Shown here piece after piece: positions 46,842 to 56,568 of a DNA stretch of 64,000 nt. The number at the start of each line of letters is the position of its first letter. The first letter of the stretch is position 1. Position numbers and translations under genes: made by a program. Origin of the DNA: Pseudomonas extremorientalis (GTDB lineage: Bacteria; Pseudomonadota; Gammaproteobacteria; Pseudomonadales; Pseudomonadaceae); assembly GCF_001870465.1 (NCBI RefSeq), contig NZ_MDGK01000009.1, positions 95,578-159,577 on the forward strand. Reading direction: 5' to 3'. The notes under the pieces were generated by a model. That model ran no database searches. It saw only the letters and a list, made by a program, of their open reading frames with translations, and was not told where the DNA came from.

Positions 46842-47144
46842 TCAGCTCAGCTTGGAGCTGGTGCGACGCACAATGCGGATCTTGTGAGACAGCGCGGGTT
46901 TGCGGGTCACGCTGATGGCACGGCGTGTGACCACGTCAAGGGTGATATTCCAGAACCCGGTGCTCGGTGCGGTGATTTTGGCGGGGAACTTGTCGAATGC
47001 GCCGCCGTGGTAGGTGTGTCGGCCGCCATTCTTGAAGCTGCGAAAATTCGCATCGCTCATTAGCCGGATATTACAAGTCTGCGAGCATTCGATGACAACA
47101 ATGTCTCCCTCGTTGAGGTGCTCGCGCTGGTGGATGAATTTCAT
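46842..47144 (-). CDS. DUF1883 domain protein
   Basis: 100 residues. Typical DUF1883: MKFIHQREHLNEGDIVVIECSQTCNIRLMSD and FPAKITAPSTGFWNITLD. Small beta-sandwich-like fold; function unknown, but DUF1883 is often next to TIR or other sensor domains. Here it is a stand-alone gene; the Cys pair in VVIECSQTCN may be structural. Confidence 0.9.
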   Translation of the reverse strand: MKFIHQREHLNEGDIVVIECSQTCNIRLMSDANFRSFKNGGRHTYHGGAFDKFPAKITAPSTGFWNITLDVVTRRAISVTRKPALSHKIRIVRRTSSKLS

Positions 47145-47167
47145 GAGGGTGTCTCCAGAAGGGCTTT

Positions 47168-47183
47168 TTCTGAAAAATCAGAA
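47168..47183. repeat. Perfect palindrome upstream of DUF1883 gene
   Basis: TTCTGA-AAAA-TCAGAA, 24 bases before the DUF1883 start codon. A possible operator. Confidence 0.35.
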
Positions 47184-47356
47184 CGATACGTAGGTTAAGA
47201 TGGAGTTTATCAGCCCCAGCGCGTTTATTATCGGCCCGTCTTCAACGACGTCGACAATTTAAAACAGTTATTTACCGAGTTATCAGGGATAAATCCTACG
47301 TGGGCGGGAGAAAAATACCATCCTCGCTGTCGTAGGGTCTTTATCGGAGGTTTTGT

Positions 47357-47710
47357 ATGAAGTGGAGTGTGTTGGTTCTGGCCCTGGCGATTGGTGGGTG
47401 TGCTTCGGTTGCAGATATCAAGCAGACCCCGCCGACCCTGGCGGTTATTTCCGGGAAGAAACCGCAGGAATATGCTGCCTGTGTAGTGCGTAAACTGTCC
47501 ACCACGCGCCGGCCGCCGCAGATCGAGCCGCATAAGGACGGTGTGCAGGTGATTGTGCCGCAGAAATTCTCGGCGGACCCGTCGGCAATTTTCGAGATCG
47601 AAGACCGCTCCAGCGGCAGCAGTATCAAGCTCTACGAGAGCATGTCCAATGTGCCGATCCGCCCCGGTGATGTGAAGAAGGCCGGCGAAGAGTGCATTTC
47701 CGGTTCATAA
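47357..47710 (+). CDS. Small lipoprotein
   Basis: 117 residues, ATG 47357 with GGAGG at 47346. Lipobox IGGC at residues 12-15. The mature part has Cys in AACVVRKL, the region QVIVPQKFSADPSAIFEIED and SGSSIKLYESMSNV. Similar in plan to the lipoprotein at 35202. Function unknown. Followed by a strong terminator. Confidence 0.87.
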   Translation: MKWSVLVLALAIGGCASVADIKQTPPTLAVISGKKPQEYAACVVRKLSTTRRPPQIEPHKDGVQVIVPQKFSADPSAIFEIEDRSSGSSIKLYESMSNVPIRPGDVKKAGEECISGS

Positions 47711-47770
47711 GCGCCGTTTCACCCACTGATCGGGCAGGGCATCCGTTAAACTCTCGTCCATTCAATGCAA

Positions 47771-47812
47771 AAATGCCGTGCAAACCCCCGGTTTGTGCGG
47801 CATTTGTTTTTT
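47771..47812 (+). terminator. Intrinsic terminator
   Basis: 16-bp stem AAATGCCGTGCAAACC/GGTTTGTGCGGCATTT (two G-T pairs) with CCC loop and a run of T. It separates the lipoprotein gene from the next gene, which starts 13 bases downstream. Confidence 0.92.
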
Positions 47813-47825
47813 CGGGAAGTCTTTT

Positions 47826-48056
47826 ATGAAGCGTGAACACGTCAGGGCTCGCCAGGCCGAAGGCCAGATATCGGCCACTCACATCATCCAGAACCCGGCT
47901 GACTTGGGGGAGTGGATTGTATTTTTCAAGAAAAGCGGTGGCCGCAGCTTTTTCCTGGTGGACGATCAGGATGAAGTCGAGTCGTTCTCGCGGCTGGATG
48001 ACCTGGTGGAGACCATTCGTGGCCTGGGTATCAAGTTCGCCGATATCCAGTTGTAG
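47826..48056 (+). CDS. Small conserved hypothetical protein (76 aa)
   Basis: ATG 47826 with GGAAG upstream. MKREHVRARQAEGQIS, then alternating strands (WIVFFKKSGGRSFFLVDD) and a helix (SRLDDLVETIRGLG). Alpha/beta small fold, unknown function. Its leader begins inside the terminator of the previous gene. Confidence 0.75.
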   Translation: MKREHVRARQAEGQISATHIIQNPADLGEWIVFFKKSGGRSFFLVDDQDEVESFSRLDDLVETIRGLGIKFADIQL

Positions 48057-48065
48057 GCGCTAAGC

Positions 48066-48347
48066 TTACTTGCACACGACTACGACACTGCGGCTTTTGA
48101 AGTTGCCGACGTCCTGGCCCAGGGTCTTTTCACTTTCCTTGAGCGAAGGCGTGCCTTCGGTGCCGACGATACGGTAGCCGGTGCCTGCGCAAGAAGCGTC
48201 GGCCTTTTCATAGCAGCTGGCCCAGGAATTGGCTTCGCCCGAGCAGTCGATGGTCAGGCCTTGCTCACCGTTTTTCAGGTAGACGTCAGAGGTGGTGGTG
48301 CATCCGGCGAGCGCCAGTCCTGCAGTCAGTGCCAGAATCTTGTTCAT
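48066..48347 (-). CDS. Small lipoprotein
   Basis: 93 residues; lipobox LAGC at residues 13-16 (MNKILALTAGLALAGCTTT). The body has three further cysteines (DCSGEA, SCYEKADASC) in a pattern suggesting disulfides; ends VVVVCK. Function unknown. Confidence 0.87.
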   Translation of the reverse strand: MNKILALTAGLALAGCTTTSDVYLKNGEQGLTIDCSGEANSWASCYEKADASCAGTGYRIVGTEGTPSLKESEKTLGQDVGNFKSRSVVVVCK

Positions 48348-48445
48348 GTAGGTTCATCATCGAGGGTGTTGGAGGGCACGCTGACACTGTCGTGGGGCGT
48401 TTTGGCGAGATTATAGCGAACTGCCATCTACGTACAGACAAACAC

Positions 48446-48473
48446 AAAAAAGCCCCGTTCACCGGGGCCTTTT
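48446..48473. terminator. Intrinsic terminator
   Basis: AAAAAAGCCCCG-TTCA-CCGGGGCCTTTT, 18 bases beyond the stop of the leftward 61-residue gene, with a T-run of six on the minus strand. Confidence 0.85.
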
Positions 48474-48490
48474 GCACAGGGCATTGACGT

Positions 48491-48676
48491 TTACTTGCCC
48501 TTGGGCCGTTTGCTCGAAGCGTGGCCTGCTTCATCCACAAACACTTCGGCTACGGCAATAGCCTGGCTTTCGCTGGCAAATGCGCCGGCGACGCTGTCGC
48601 CGTGGAAGTTGATCAGGTGCCAACCGTCTGCTCGCTTGGTGATCAGGTAGCCGTTCACGCCTTTTGGTTCTGACAT
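48491..48676 (-). CDS. Small conserved hypothetical protein (61 aa)
   Basis: MSEPKGVNGYLITKRADGWHL start at 48676; strand-turn-strand (GYLITKRADGWHLINF) followed by helix (ASESQAIAVAEVFVDEA) and a basic tail (SSKRPKGK). Same plan as the 61-residue protein at 21109. No function known. Followed by a strong terminator. Confidence 0.8.
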   Translation of the reverse strand: MSEPKGVNGYLITKRADGWHLINFHGDSVAGAFASESQAIAVAEVFVDEAGHASSKRPKGK

Positions 48677-48984
48677 CTATCAAGTATCTCGTGGTCTGGT
48701 TCAGGGGCCTATGATAGCGCCAAATGTCGCGGGCACGCGCAAGTTATTCTAGGTCAGTGTTACCGCTGTAAAAGCATGCTAAAAAGGTCACAGCCCTTGG
48801 AAATACCCCGTGCAGGCTCATTTGGCCGTGCCGATGCAGATGCGCTTCGTAAGATACGCGGAACTTACGCCGAGATTTTTTCTCTATGATGACATCGCAA
48901 CGCCAGCAGGACCCATTGTAAGGTGACTGCGGCCTGATTAGACTGCGCCGAATTCCGTACGCACAGCCCTTTGTAAGGACCCAT
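48677..48984. other. Intergenic region upstream of galU
   Basis: 308 bases without a supported ORF between divergent genes. It contains AT-rich tracts (TTTTTTCTCTATGATG near 48886) plausible for the galU promoter, and AAGG 5-8 bases before the galU ATG. Nothing else recognised. Confidence 0.5.
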
Positions 48985-49824
48985 ATGATCAAGAAATGCT
49001 TGTTCCCAGCAGCCGGTTACGGCACTCGCTTCTTGCCAGCGACCAAGGCCATGCCCAAAGAGATGCTGCCGGTGGTGAACAAGCCACTGATTCAGTACGG
49101 CGTCGAAGAGGCACTGGATGCCGGCCTGAACGAAATCTCCATCGTGACCGGCCGTGGTAAGCGCGCGCTGGAAGACCACTTCGACATCAGCTACGAGCTG
49201 GAAAACCAGATCAAGGGCACCGACAAGGAAAAATACCTGGTCGGCATCCGCAAACTGCTGGACGAATGCTCGTTCTCCTACACCCGTCAGACTCAGATGA
49301 AAGGCCTCGGCCACGCCATCCTGACCGGACGCCCGCTGATCGGTGACGAACCGTTCGCCGTGGTACTGGCGGATGACCTGTGTGTGAACCTGGAAGGCGA
49401 CGGCGTACTGACCCAGATGGTCAAACTGTATCAAAAGTACCGTTGCACTATCGTTGCCGTGATGGAAGTGAACCCCACCGAAACCAACAAGTACGGCGTT
49501 ATTGCCGGTGACGACATTGGCGATGGCCTGATCCGCGTGCGTGACATGGTCGAGAAACCAGCGCCGGAAGACGCACCTTCCAACCTGGCGATCATCGGTC
49601 GTTACATCCTGACTCCGGACATCTTCAAGCTGATCGAGGAAACCGAGCCAGGCAAGGGTGGCGAGATCCAGATCACCGACGCCCTGCTCAAGCAAGCCAA
49701 AGACGGTTGCGTGATTGCCTACAAATTCAAGGGCCAGCGTTTCGACTGCGGTGGCGCCGAGGGCTACATCGAAGCGACCAACTTCTGCTACGAGCATTTC
49801 TACAAGACTGGCAAGGCTTACTGA
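48985..49824 (+). CDS. galU: UTP-glucose-1-phosphate uridylyltransferase
   Basis: 279 residues, usual length. Nucleotide-binding FPAAGYGTRFLPATKAMPKEMLP, catalytic KGLGHAIL and DD in VVLADDLC, EVNPTETNKYGV and RYILTPDIF. Makes UDP-glucose for exopolysaccharide and lipopolysaccharide. Followed by a strong terminator. Confidence 0.97.
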   Translation: MIKKCLFPAAGYGTRFLPATKAMPKEMLPVVNKPLIQYGVEEALDAGLNEISIVTGRGKRALEDHFDISYELENQIKGTDKEKYLVGIRKLLDECSFSYTRQTQMKGLGHAILTGRPLIGDEPFAVVLADDLCVNLEGDGVLTQMVKLYQKYRCTIVAVMEVNPTETNKYGVIAGDDIGDGLIRVRDMVEKPAPEDAPSNLAIIGRYILTPDIFKLIEETEPGKGGEIQITDALLKQAKDGCVIAYKFKGQRFDCGGAEGYIEATNFCYEHFYKTGKAY

Positions 49825-49848
49825 TTCACGGTGTAGGCAGCCTGTTCC

Positions 49849-49876
49849 AAAAAAGCCACCTTCGGGTGGCTTTTTC
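49849..49876 (+). terminator. Intrinsic terminator of galU
   Basis: AAAAAGCCACC-TTCG-GGTGGCTTTTT: stable UUCG tetraloop hairpin with T-run, 25 bases after the galU stop. Confidence 0.95.
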
Positions 49877-49929
49877 GTTTTTCAGCCCCATGTAAGTCGG
49901 TATGCTGATGTCCTGCCGAGGAGAGTGAA

Positions 49930-51288
49930 ATGGCCTACGATTTTGACCTGTATGTAATTGGCGCCGGTTCCGGCGGTGTGCGTGCGGCACGTTTTGCCGC
50001 AGGCTTTGGTGCCAAGGTGGCCGTGGCGGAAAGCCGCTACCTGGGCGGCACCTGTGTCAACGTCGGTTGCGTGCCGAAAAAACTGTTGGTGTACGGCGCT
50101 CATTTTGCCGAGGATTTCGAGCAGGCCAGCGGTTTTGGCTGGTCGTTGGGCGAGGCGAATTTTGATTGGGCCACCTTGATCGCCAACAAGGACCGCGAGA
50201 TCAATCGCCTCAATGGCATCTATCGCAACTTGCTGGTCAACAGCGGCGTGACCCTGCATGAAGGGCATGCGCGCCTGGTGGATCCGCATCAGGTCGAAAT
50301 CAATGGCCAGCGCTTTACCGCCAGGCACATTCTGATCGCAACGGGTGGTTGGCCGCAGATTCCGGAGATTCCTGGGCGCGAACACGCCATTGGCTCCAAT
50401 GAAGCGTTTTTCCTCAAGGAATTGCCCAAGCGTGTGCTGGTGGTTGGCGGTGGTTACATCGCTGTCGAGTTTGCCGGTATTTTCCACGGCCTGGGCGCCC
50501 AGACCTCGTTGCTGTACCGCGGCGACCTGTTCCTGCGCGGCTTCGACGGTTCGGTACGCACGCACTTGAAGGAAGAGCTGACCAAGCGCGGCCTGGACCT
50601 GCAATTCAATGCCGATATCGAGCGCATCGACAAGCAGGCCGATGGCAGCCTCAAGGCCACGCTGAAAGACGGCCGGGTGCTCGAAGCCGACTGCGTGTTC
50701 TACGCCACGGGGCGGCGTCCGATGCTGGATAACCTGGGCTTGGAGAACACCGGCGTCAAGCTCGACAAGCGTGGTTTTGTTGAGGTGGATGACCTGTACC
50801 AGACCGCCGAGTCCTCGATCCTGGCCATCGGCGATGTGATCGGTCGTGTGCAATTGACGCCGGTTGCCCTGGCCGAAGGCATGGCTGTGGCGCGTCGCTT
50901 GTTCAAGCCTGAGCAGTATCGTGCGGTGGATTACAAGATGATCCCGACGGCGGTATTCAGCCTGCCGAACATTGGCACCGTGGGGCTCTGCGAAGAAGAG
51001 GCGAGGGAGAAGGGCCACAAGGTGCAGGTCTTCGAAAGCCGTTTCCGGCCGATGAAGCTGACCCTCACCGAGTGCCAGGAAAAGACCTTGATGAAGCTGG
51101 TGGTCGACGCCGACACCGACAAAGTGCTGGGTTGCCACATGGTCGGCCCGGATGCGGGTGAAATCGTACAGGGCCTGGCGATTGCGCTCAAGGCAGGCGC
51201 GACCAAGCAGCACTTCGATGAAACCATCGGCGTGCACCCAACGGCGGCGGAAGAGTTCGTCACCATGCGCACGCCCGTAGCGGGCTGA
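49930..51288 (+). CDS. gor: Glutathione-disulfide reductase
   Basis: 452 residues. FAD motif [10 protein letters not shown], redox-active Cys42 and Cys47 in [18 protein letters not shown] motif [10 protein letters not shown] and C-terminal [10 protein letters not shown]. Reduces GSSG with NADPH. Single-gene unit, AGGAGA upstream. Confidence 0.95.
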   Translation: MAYDFDLYVIGAGSGGVRAARFAAGFGAKVAVAESRYLGGTCVNVGCVPKKLLVYGAHFAEDFEQASGFGWSLGEANFDWATLIANKDREINRLNGIYRNLLVNSGVTLHEGHARLVDPHQVEINGQRFTARHILIATGGWPQIPEIPGREHAIGSNEAFFLKELPKRVLVVGGGYIAVEFAGIFHGLGAQTSLLYRGDLFLRGFDGSVRTHLKEELTKRGLDLQFNADIERIDKQADGSLKATLKDGRVLEADCVFYATGRRPMLDNLGLENTGVKLDKRGFVEVDDLYQTAESSILAIGDVIGRVQLTPVALAEGMAVARRLFKPEQYRAVDYKMIPTAVFSLPNIGTVGLCEEEAREKGHKVQVFESRFRPMKLTLTECQEKTLMKLVVDADTDKVLGCHMVGPDAGEIVQGLAIALKAGATKQHFDETIGVHPTAAEEFVTMRTPVAG

Positions 51289-52296
51289 TCAGGCCTTGGG
51301 CGTTGCCTCTGGCGCCGCTGCAACGGCGGCGGCCAGGCGCAGCGCCTCGACACTGGCCTGGGCCTTGATCAGCTCCAGTTCCAGGGTTTTATTGGCTTGC
51401 TGCTGTTCGCCCAGCGCTTCCTGGCGTGACTGGTTCTCCAGCGCTGCTACTCGCAGGCGCTCTTGAAGCAGGGTGCGTTCGCTATCAATCAGGCTCACCT
51501 GTTCAGTCAGCTTGAGCAGCCGGGCCTGATCCTTGCGGGATTGCTCCTGCAGTGCGGTCAACTCCCTCGCCGTTACCCGGTGCTCAATCAACAGGCGCTC
51601 ATTGTCGCGATGCAGTTGGGTGATTTCATCCTGGCGCACCATGGCGCTCTGTTGGGCCTGGCGCAGTTCTGCCTGTACCTGTTGCAACTGGCCTTCATGG
51701 CGGCGCTGTTCCTGCTCGCGCTGCTCTTTTATGGCATTGCGGTAATGCTCCAGGGCGTCCCGGGCATGCAGGTGCTTTTCTTCCAGCGAGCGAATCTGCT
51801 CGTCCTTGTCGTTGATCCTTAGCTCGTAATCACTGCACGCCTGGCTCAGCCCGGCGTTGCGGGTCTGCTCGGTCTGCAGGCTGGTGCTGGCGGTTTGCAG
51901 GGCTGCGCTTTCTTCTGCCAGGGCGGCCGCCTGGATATCGAACCGCTGCTGGAGTTGGCCATGGGCCTCCTCAAGGGCTTGCACCTGGGCGAGCAGGGCG
52001 GCCTTCTGCTGTTCGAACTGCGCCAGGGCCAGGTCGATTGGCTCTTGGGCTTTCTCTTTCAGGCGCTGGGCCAGTCGCGCAACCAGTTCGCCAAGCTCGT
52101 CGTCGATCGGCGCTTCGGTGATGGTGGTGCGCGTTTCGCTTTCATCCAGCTCTTTCAAATAGCGGTGAATGGTGGTTTTCGAGCCCGTATTGCCCATCTC
52201 GATACGTACTGCGTCGATGCTGGGGTTCTCGCCGCGGGCGAGGATTGCCAAGCGGGCTGTTTGAACTACTGCTTTGTTGATGCCGCCGCGAGCCAT
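51289..52296 (-). CDS. KfrA-like DNA-binding coiled-coil protein
   Basis: 335 residues from ATG 52296, with GGAG six bases upstream. N-terminal KfrA-type HTH (GINKAVVQTARLAILARGENPSIDAVRIEMGN, about residues 4-35), then about 250 residues of Gln/Glu/Leu-rich coiled coil, ending in an Ala/Pro tail. KfrA on IncP plasmids is an autorepressor that binds long palindromes and forms filaments near the plasmid centromere. Here it is chromosomal and divergent from a tyrosine recombinase. Two palindromes lie in the intergenic region. Confidence 0.9.
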   Translation of the reverse strand: MARGGINKAVVQTARLAILARGENPSIDAVRIEMGNTGSKTTIHRYLKELDESETRTTITEAPIDDELGELVARLAQRLKEKAQEPIDLALAQFEQQKAALLAQVQALEEAHGQLQQRFDIQAAALAEESAALQTASTSLQTEQTRNAGLSQACSDYELRINDKDEQIRSLEEKHLHARDALEHYRNAIKEQREQEQRRHEGQLQQVQAELRQAQQSAMVRQDEITQLHRDNERLLIEHRVTARELTALQEQSRKDQARLLKLTEQVSLIDSERTLLQERLRVAALENQSRQEALGEQQQANKTLELELIKAQASVEALRLAAAVAAAPEATPKA

Positions 52297-52321
52297 GGGG
52301 TCTCCATCGATTTCGTAATGT

Positions 52322-52346
52322 GGTACGTGGTATGTATATACGTACC
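52322..52346. promoter_or_regulatory. Palindromic cluster upstream of KfrA-like gene
   Basis: GGTACG at 52322, then GGTATGTATATACGTACC (52329-52346), an 18-base imperfect palindrome. Repeated GGTA(C/T)G units are a candidate autoregulatory operator of the KfrA-like protein; it begins 26 bases upstream of the start codon. Confidence 0.6.
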
Positions 52347-52389
52347 ATATCATAAATAAAAAGTTGTTGTGACTCAGCGTTTAACAGAT

Positions 52390-52410
52390 GGGATATTGGC
52401 GTATTATCCC
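52390..52410. promoter_or_regulatory. Palindrome upstream of recombinase gene
   Basis: GGGATATTGGCGTATTATCCC: GGGATA arm against TATCCC with one extra T, 21 bases in all, 57 bases upstream of the recombinase start. A candidate operator, or a recombination core site. Confidence 0.45.
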
Positions 52411-52466
52411 GTGTCATGCGTGTTTGATTTGCTAAAGTCCCCGCCAGTAGTACAAATAGGCTTCCC

Positions 52467-53399
52467 ATGAGCGATCTGGATCGTTACCTCAACGCCGCCA
52501 CGCGCGATAACACGCGGCGCAGTTATCGCGCGGCCATCGAGCACTTCGAAGTGAGTTGGGGCGGGTTCCTGCCGGCAACCAGCGACAGCGTGGCGCGCTA
52601 TCTGGTCGCATACGCAGGTGTGCTGGCAGTCAACACGCTGAAGCTGCGGTTGTCGGCACTCGCGCAGTGGCATGCCAGCCAGGGGTTTCCTGACCCGACC
52701 AAGGCGCCCGTGGTGCGCAAGGTACTCAAGGGCATTCGTGCTGTGCACCCGGCGCAGGAGAAGCAAGCCGAACCGTTGCAGCTCAAGCATCTGGAACAAG
52801 TGGTTGCTTCTCTTGACGCTGAAGCGATAGAGGCGGCGCAGACACAGGACCAGCCCCGGTTGCTGCGTGTCAAGCGTGATACTGCGTTGATCCTGCTGGG
52901 CTTCTGGCGTGGCTTTCGCAGCGATGAGCTGTGTCGCCTTTCCATCGAGCATGTGCAAGCCACGCCTGGAGCGGGGATCAGCCTCTATCTACCCCGCAGC
53001 AAAAGCGACCGCGACAACCTCGGCAAGACCTACCACACCCCGGCACTGTTGCGGCTGTGTCCGGTGCAGGCCTATAGCGAGTGGCTCAGTGCCTCGGCTT
53101 TGGTACGTGGCCCGGTGTTTCGCGGTATTGATCGCTGGGGCAACCTGGGGGAAGAGGGCTTGCACCCCAACAGTGTGATCCCGCTGCTGCGCCAGGCCCT
53201 GGAGCGCGCCGGCATTCCCGCCGAGCACTACACCAGCCACTCGCTGCGCCGGGGCTTTGCCACCTGGGCTCATCGCAGCGGCTGGGATTTGAAGTCGTTG
53301 ATGAGTTATGTCGGCTGGAGCGACATGAAATCCGCCATGCGCTATGTTGAAGCCACGCCCTTTCTCGGCATGACCCTGGCGACCCGACCGCTGCTTTGA
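52467..53399 (+). CDS. Tyrosine recombinase (site-specific integrase family)
   Basis: 310 residues. N-terminal SAM-like core-binding domain (1-100) and catalytic domain with all six expected positions: Arg151 (FRSDEL), Lys179 (SKSD), His258 and Arg261 (TSHSLRRGF), Trp284 in place of His (GWSDMKS) and nucleophile Tyr293 (MRYVEAT). There is no N-terminal arm-binding domain as in phage integrases. No other mobile genes, tRNA or att repeats are nearby. The order with KfrA suggests a stable chromosomal module. Confidence 0.93.
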   Translation: MSDLDRYLNAATRDNTRRSYRAAIEHFEVSWGGFLPATSDSVARYLVAYAGVLAVNTLKLRLSALAQWHASQGFPDPTKAPVVRKVLKGIRAVHPAQEKQAEPLQLKHLEQVVASLDAEAIEAAQTQDQPRLLRVKRDTALILLGFWRGFRSDELCRLSIEHVQATPGAGISLYLPRSKSDRDNLGKTYHTPALLRLCPVQAYSEWLSASALVRGPVFRGIDRWGNLGEEGLHPNSVIPLLRQALERAGIPAEHYTSHSLRRGFATWAHRSGWDLKSLMSYVGWSDMKSAMRYVEATPFLGMTLATRPLL

Positions 53400-53543
53400 G
53401 ATTTCTTCTATTAATACAGTCACCTGATAGGGAAAACCAATCGTCAGCATCAGGTTTGCCAATGAGCCATCGGCGTAGAGAGTGGGTAGGATTCACCTCA
53501 TCAACTTGCTAAGCCCTTCTACAAACCTGACGGAGAGTCAACG

Positions 53544-54107
53544 ATGCCTATCATCAACAGCCAAGTAAAACCGTTCAAAGCTACCGCCTACAAAAACGGC
53601 AACTTCGTAGATGTGTCCGACGCTGACCTGAAAGGCAAGTGGTCCGTTGTGTTCTTCTACCCAGCCGACTTCACCTTCGTGTGCCCAACCGAGCTGGAAG
53701 ACCTGGCTGACAACTATGCCGAGTTCCAGAAACTGGGCGTCGAGATCTACAGCGTTTCCACCGACACCCACTTTGCCCACGCTGCCTGGCACAACACTTC
53801 GCCAGCCATTGGCAAGATCCAGTACACCATGATCGGCGACCCGACCCTGACCATCTCTCGCAACTTCGACGTGCTGATCGAAGAAGCTGGCCTGGCAGAC
53901 CGCGGTACTTTCGTGATCAACCCGGAAGGTCAGATCAAGATCGTTGAACTGAACGACGGTGGCGTTGGCCGTGATGCTTCCGAGCTGCTGCGTAAAATCA
54001 AGGCCGCTCAGTACGTTGCTGCCCACCCAGGCGAAGTGTGCCCAGCCAAGTGGAAAGAAGGCGAGGCTACCCTGGCTCCGTCCCTGGACCTGGTCGGCAA
54101 GATCTAA
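53544..54107 (+). CDS. ahpC: Alkyl hydroperoxide reductase subunit C (peroxiredoxin)
   Basis: 187 residues. Peroxidatic Cys47 in [13 protein letters not shown] and resolving Cys in GEVCPAKW, with [15 protein letters not shown]. Reduces H2O2 and organic peroxides with AhpF. Good GGAGAG site upstream. A terminator lies between ahpC and ahpF, as usual. Confidence 0.97.
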   Translation: MPIINSQVKPFKATAYKNGNFVDVSDADLKGKWSVVFFYPADFTFVCPTELEDLADNYAEFQKLGVEIYSVSTDTHFAHAAWHNTSPAIGKIQYTMIGDPTLTISRNFDVLIEEAGLADRGTFVINPEGQIKIVELNDGGVGRDASELLRKIKAAQYVAAHPGEVCPAKWKEGEATLAPSLDLVGKI

Positions 54108-54165
54108 GTCTGTGAAGTCTCAAGGGCGGGAATCCGCACTTAAGTAAGCTGCATCCGCCCCCAAA

Positions 54166-54198
54166 ACGCCCGGGCGAGATTCGCTCGGGCGTTTTTTT
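54166..54198 (+). terminator. Terminator between ahpC and ahpF
   Basis: ACGCCCGGGCGA-GAT-TCGCTCGGGCGT followed by a T-run (stem with one G-T wobble). Expected to give partial readthrough so that ahpC is made in excess. Confidence 0.9.
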
Positions 54199-54234
54199 GT
54201 CTGCAATAAACCGAATGAACAGGAAATCGCCCGT

Positions 54235-55800
54235 ATGTTGGACGCCAATCTTAAAGCTCAGTTGAAGTCATACCTGGAACGGGTCACCCAGCCGATCGAG
54301 ATCGTCGCCTCCCTCGACGACGGCGCGAAATCCCAGGAAATGCTTGCCCTTTTGCAGGACGTGGTCAGCCTCACCACGCTGATTACCCTGAAAACCGATG
54401 GCAATGATGCGCGTAAGCCGTCGTTCTCCATCAACCGCCCGGGTGCCGAGATCAGCCTGCGTTTTGCCGGCATCCCCATGGGCCATGAATTCACTTCGCT
54501 GGTGCTGGCCCTGCTGCAAGTCGGTGGCCACCCGTCGAAGGCCAGTGTCGAAGTGATCGAACAGATCCGCGCCCTCAAAGGCGAGTTCAGCTTCGAGACT
54601 TACTTCTCGCTGTCCTGCCAGAACTGCCCGGACGTGGTCCAGGCGTTGAACCTGATGGCTGTGCTCAACCCTAACATCCGCCATGTCGCCATCGACGGCG
54701 CACTGTTCCAGGCTGAGGTGGACGAGCGCCAAGTCATGGCAGTGCCCAGCGTGTACCTTAATGGTGTGAACTTCGGCCAGGGTCGCATGGGCCTGGAAGA
54801 GATCCTCGCCAAGCTCGACACCAGCGGCATCGAAAAAGCCGCCGAGAAAATCAGCGCCAAAGAGGCCTTCGATGTACTCGTCGTCGGCGGCGGTCCTGCC
54901 GGTTCATCGGCTGCGATCTACGCCGCACGCAAAGGCATTCGCACCGGCGTCGCCGCCGAGCGTTTCGGCGGGCAAGTGCTGGACACCATGTCCATCGAGA
55001 ACTTCATTTCGGTACAGGAAACCGAAGGCCCGAAATTGGCCAGCGCCCTGGAAGCCCACGTGCGCCAGTACGACGTGGACATCATGAACCTGCAGCGCGC
55101 CAGTGCCTTGATTCCGGCGAAAAACGCCGGTGACCTGCACGAAATTCGCTTCGAAAGCGGTGCGACTCTCAAATCCAAGACCGTGATCCTGGCGACCGGC
55201 GCCCGCTGGAGAGAAATGGGTGTCCCGGGCGAGCAGGAATACAAGGCCAAGGGTGTGTGCTTCTGCCCGCACTGTGACGGTCCATTGTTCAAGGGCAAGC
55301 GTGTGGCGGTGATCGGCGGCGGCAACTCCGGCGTGGAAGCGGCCATCGATCTGGCCGGTATCGTCAGCCACGTGACCTTGCTCGAGTTCGACAGCAAGTT
55401 GCGCGCCGACGCCGTGTTGCAGCGCAAGCTCTACAGCCTGCCGAACGTCGATGTGATCACCAGCGCGCTGACCAGCGAAGTGAAAGGCGATGGCCAGAAA
55501 GTCACCGGTCTGGCGTACAAGGACCGTGACAGCGGCGAGTTCAAGACCATCGACCTGGAAGGGATCTTTGTGCAAATCGGCCTGCTGCCCAACACCGACT
55601 GGCTCAAAGGCACCGTGGAACTGACGCCGCGTGGCGAGATCATCGTCGATGCGCGTGGCGAGACGTCACTGCCGGGCGTATTCGCTGCCGGTGATGTCAC
55701 CACAGTGCCGTACAAGCAGATCGTGATTGCGGTGGGCGAGGGCGCCAAGGCCTCCCTCAGTGCGTTCGACCACCTGATCCGGACTTCTGCCCCGGCGTAA
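54235..55800 (+). CDS. ahpF: Alkyl hydroperoxide reductase subunit F
   Basis: 521 residues. N-terminal thioredoxin-like repeats with SCQNCPD, FAD motif [13 protein letters not shown] motif [10 protein letters not shown] and the active dithiol CFCPHCDG. Transfers electrons from NADH to AhpC. Confidence 0.96.
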   Translation: MLDANLKAQLKSYLERVTQPIEIVASLDDGAKSQEMLALLQDVVSLTTLITLKTDGNDARKPSFSINRPGAEISLRFAGIPMGHEFTSLVLALLQVGGHPSKASVEVIEQIRALKGEFSFETYFSLSCQNCPDVVQALNLMAVLNPNIRHVAIDGALFQAEVDERQVMAVPSVYLNGVNFGQGRMGLEEILAKLDTSGIEKAAEKISAKEAFDVLVVGGGPAGSSAAIYAARKGIRTGVAAERFGGQVLDTMSIENFISVQETEGPKLASALEAHVRQYDVDIMNLQRASALIPAKNAGDLHEIRFESGATLKSKTVILATGARWREMGVPGEQEYKAKGVCFCPHCDGPLFKGKRVAVIGGGNSGVEAAIDLAGIVSHVTLLEFDSKLRADAVLQRKLYSLPNVDVITSALTSEVKGDGQKVTGLAYKDRDSGEFKTIDLEGIFVQIGLLPNTDWLKGTVELTPRGEIIVDARGETSLPGVFAAGDVTTVPYKQIVIAVGEGAKASLSAFDHLIRTSAPA

Positions 55801-55817
55801 GGAAGGCCGCGCAAATG

Positions 55818-55849
55818 AAAAGCCCCATGAGCGATCATGGGGTTTTTTT
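55818..55849. terminator. Intrinsic terminator, bidirectional
   Basis: AAAAGCCCCATGA-GCGA-TCATGGGGTTTTTTT closes ahpF and also lies at the end of gloA (stop at 55852). Confidence 0.92.
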
Positions 55850-55851
55850 CG

Positions 55852-56373
55852 TTACAGCGGTGCCGGCTGGATAATTTCGACCCAATACCCATCCGGGTCC
55901 TTGATGAAGGCCAGGCTCTTCATGCGACCGTCGGTGAGGCGCTTCTGGAAATCGCAGCCCAGGGCTTCGAAGCGCTCGCAGGCAGCGACGATATCCGGCA
56001 CCGAGATGCAGATATGGCCAAAACCACGTGGGTCGGTATTGCCGTTGTGATAGGCGAAGTCAGCGTCGTTTTCGGTGCCGTGGTTGTGGGTCAGTTCCAG
56101 AATGCCTGGAATCGACTTCATCCACTGGGTGCGCTCGGCAGCGTCGGCCGGAATCTGGGATTTATCGACCAGAGCGAGGAAGTACAGGCTGAATTCGGCT
56201 TCCGGGAAGTCGCGTTTTTCAACCAGGGAAAAGCCCAGGACACGGGTGTAGAAGTCCAGTGACTTGGTGATGTCCTTGACCCGCAGCATGGTGTGGTTGA
56301 ACACGAAATTGGCGGTGGCGGTGTCAGGTTGGGCGGTAACGCCCGGGAAAGTGTTCAGTTCGTGCAGGCTCAT
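55852..56373 (-). CDS. gloA: Lactoylglutathione lyase (glyoxalase I)
   Basis: 173 residues, ATG 56373 with GGAGGG four bases upstream. Metal ligands His28 ([10 protein letters not shown]), Glu in ILELTHNHG, His in GFGHICISV and Glu in YWVEIIQP are visible. The 173-residue form matches the longer GloA of pseudomonads. Detoxifies methylglyoxal with glutathione. Confidence 0.95.
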   Translation of the reverse strand: MSLHELNTFPGVTAQPDTATANFVFNHTMLRVKDITKSLDFYTRVLGFSLVEKRDFPEAEFSLYFLALVDKSQIPADAAERTQWMKSIPGILELTHNHGTENDADFAYHNGNTDPRGFGHICISVPDIVAACERFEALGCDFQKRLTDGRMKSLAFIKDPDGYWVEIIQPAPL

Positions 56374-56568
56374 GGGCCCTCCAGAAAAAATGGGGCAAAC
56401 GCGGCTCTGAAATGTGAGCGGTTCCTTGGCTTGCGGCTGGCATCCGTGCAGCCGGACCATGATACGCAACGCTTGGCCCGGTCGCCAGATGAAAAAGCCA
56501 TGCAGGCCTTGCGGCCTGTGGAGGCTGGGGCCCAAACTTTGGCCATTGAACCTTGGGTGTTTTTCGTA

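Noticed and set aside
52467..53399. Prophage or genomic island because of an integrase gene
   Set aside because: No phage genes, no att repeats, no tRNA next to it; neighbours are core genes (gor, ahpC).
53400..53543. OxyR binding site upstream of ahpC
   Set aside because: ATAG-like words are present but the four-part spacing of the consensus could not be matched.
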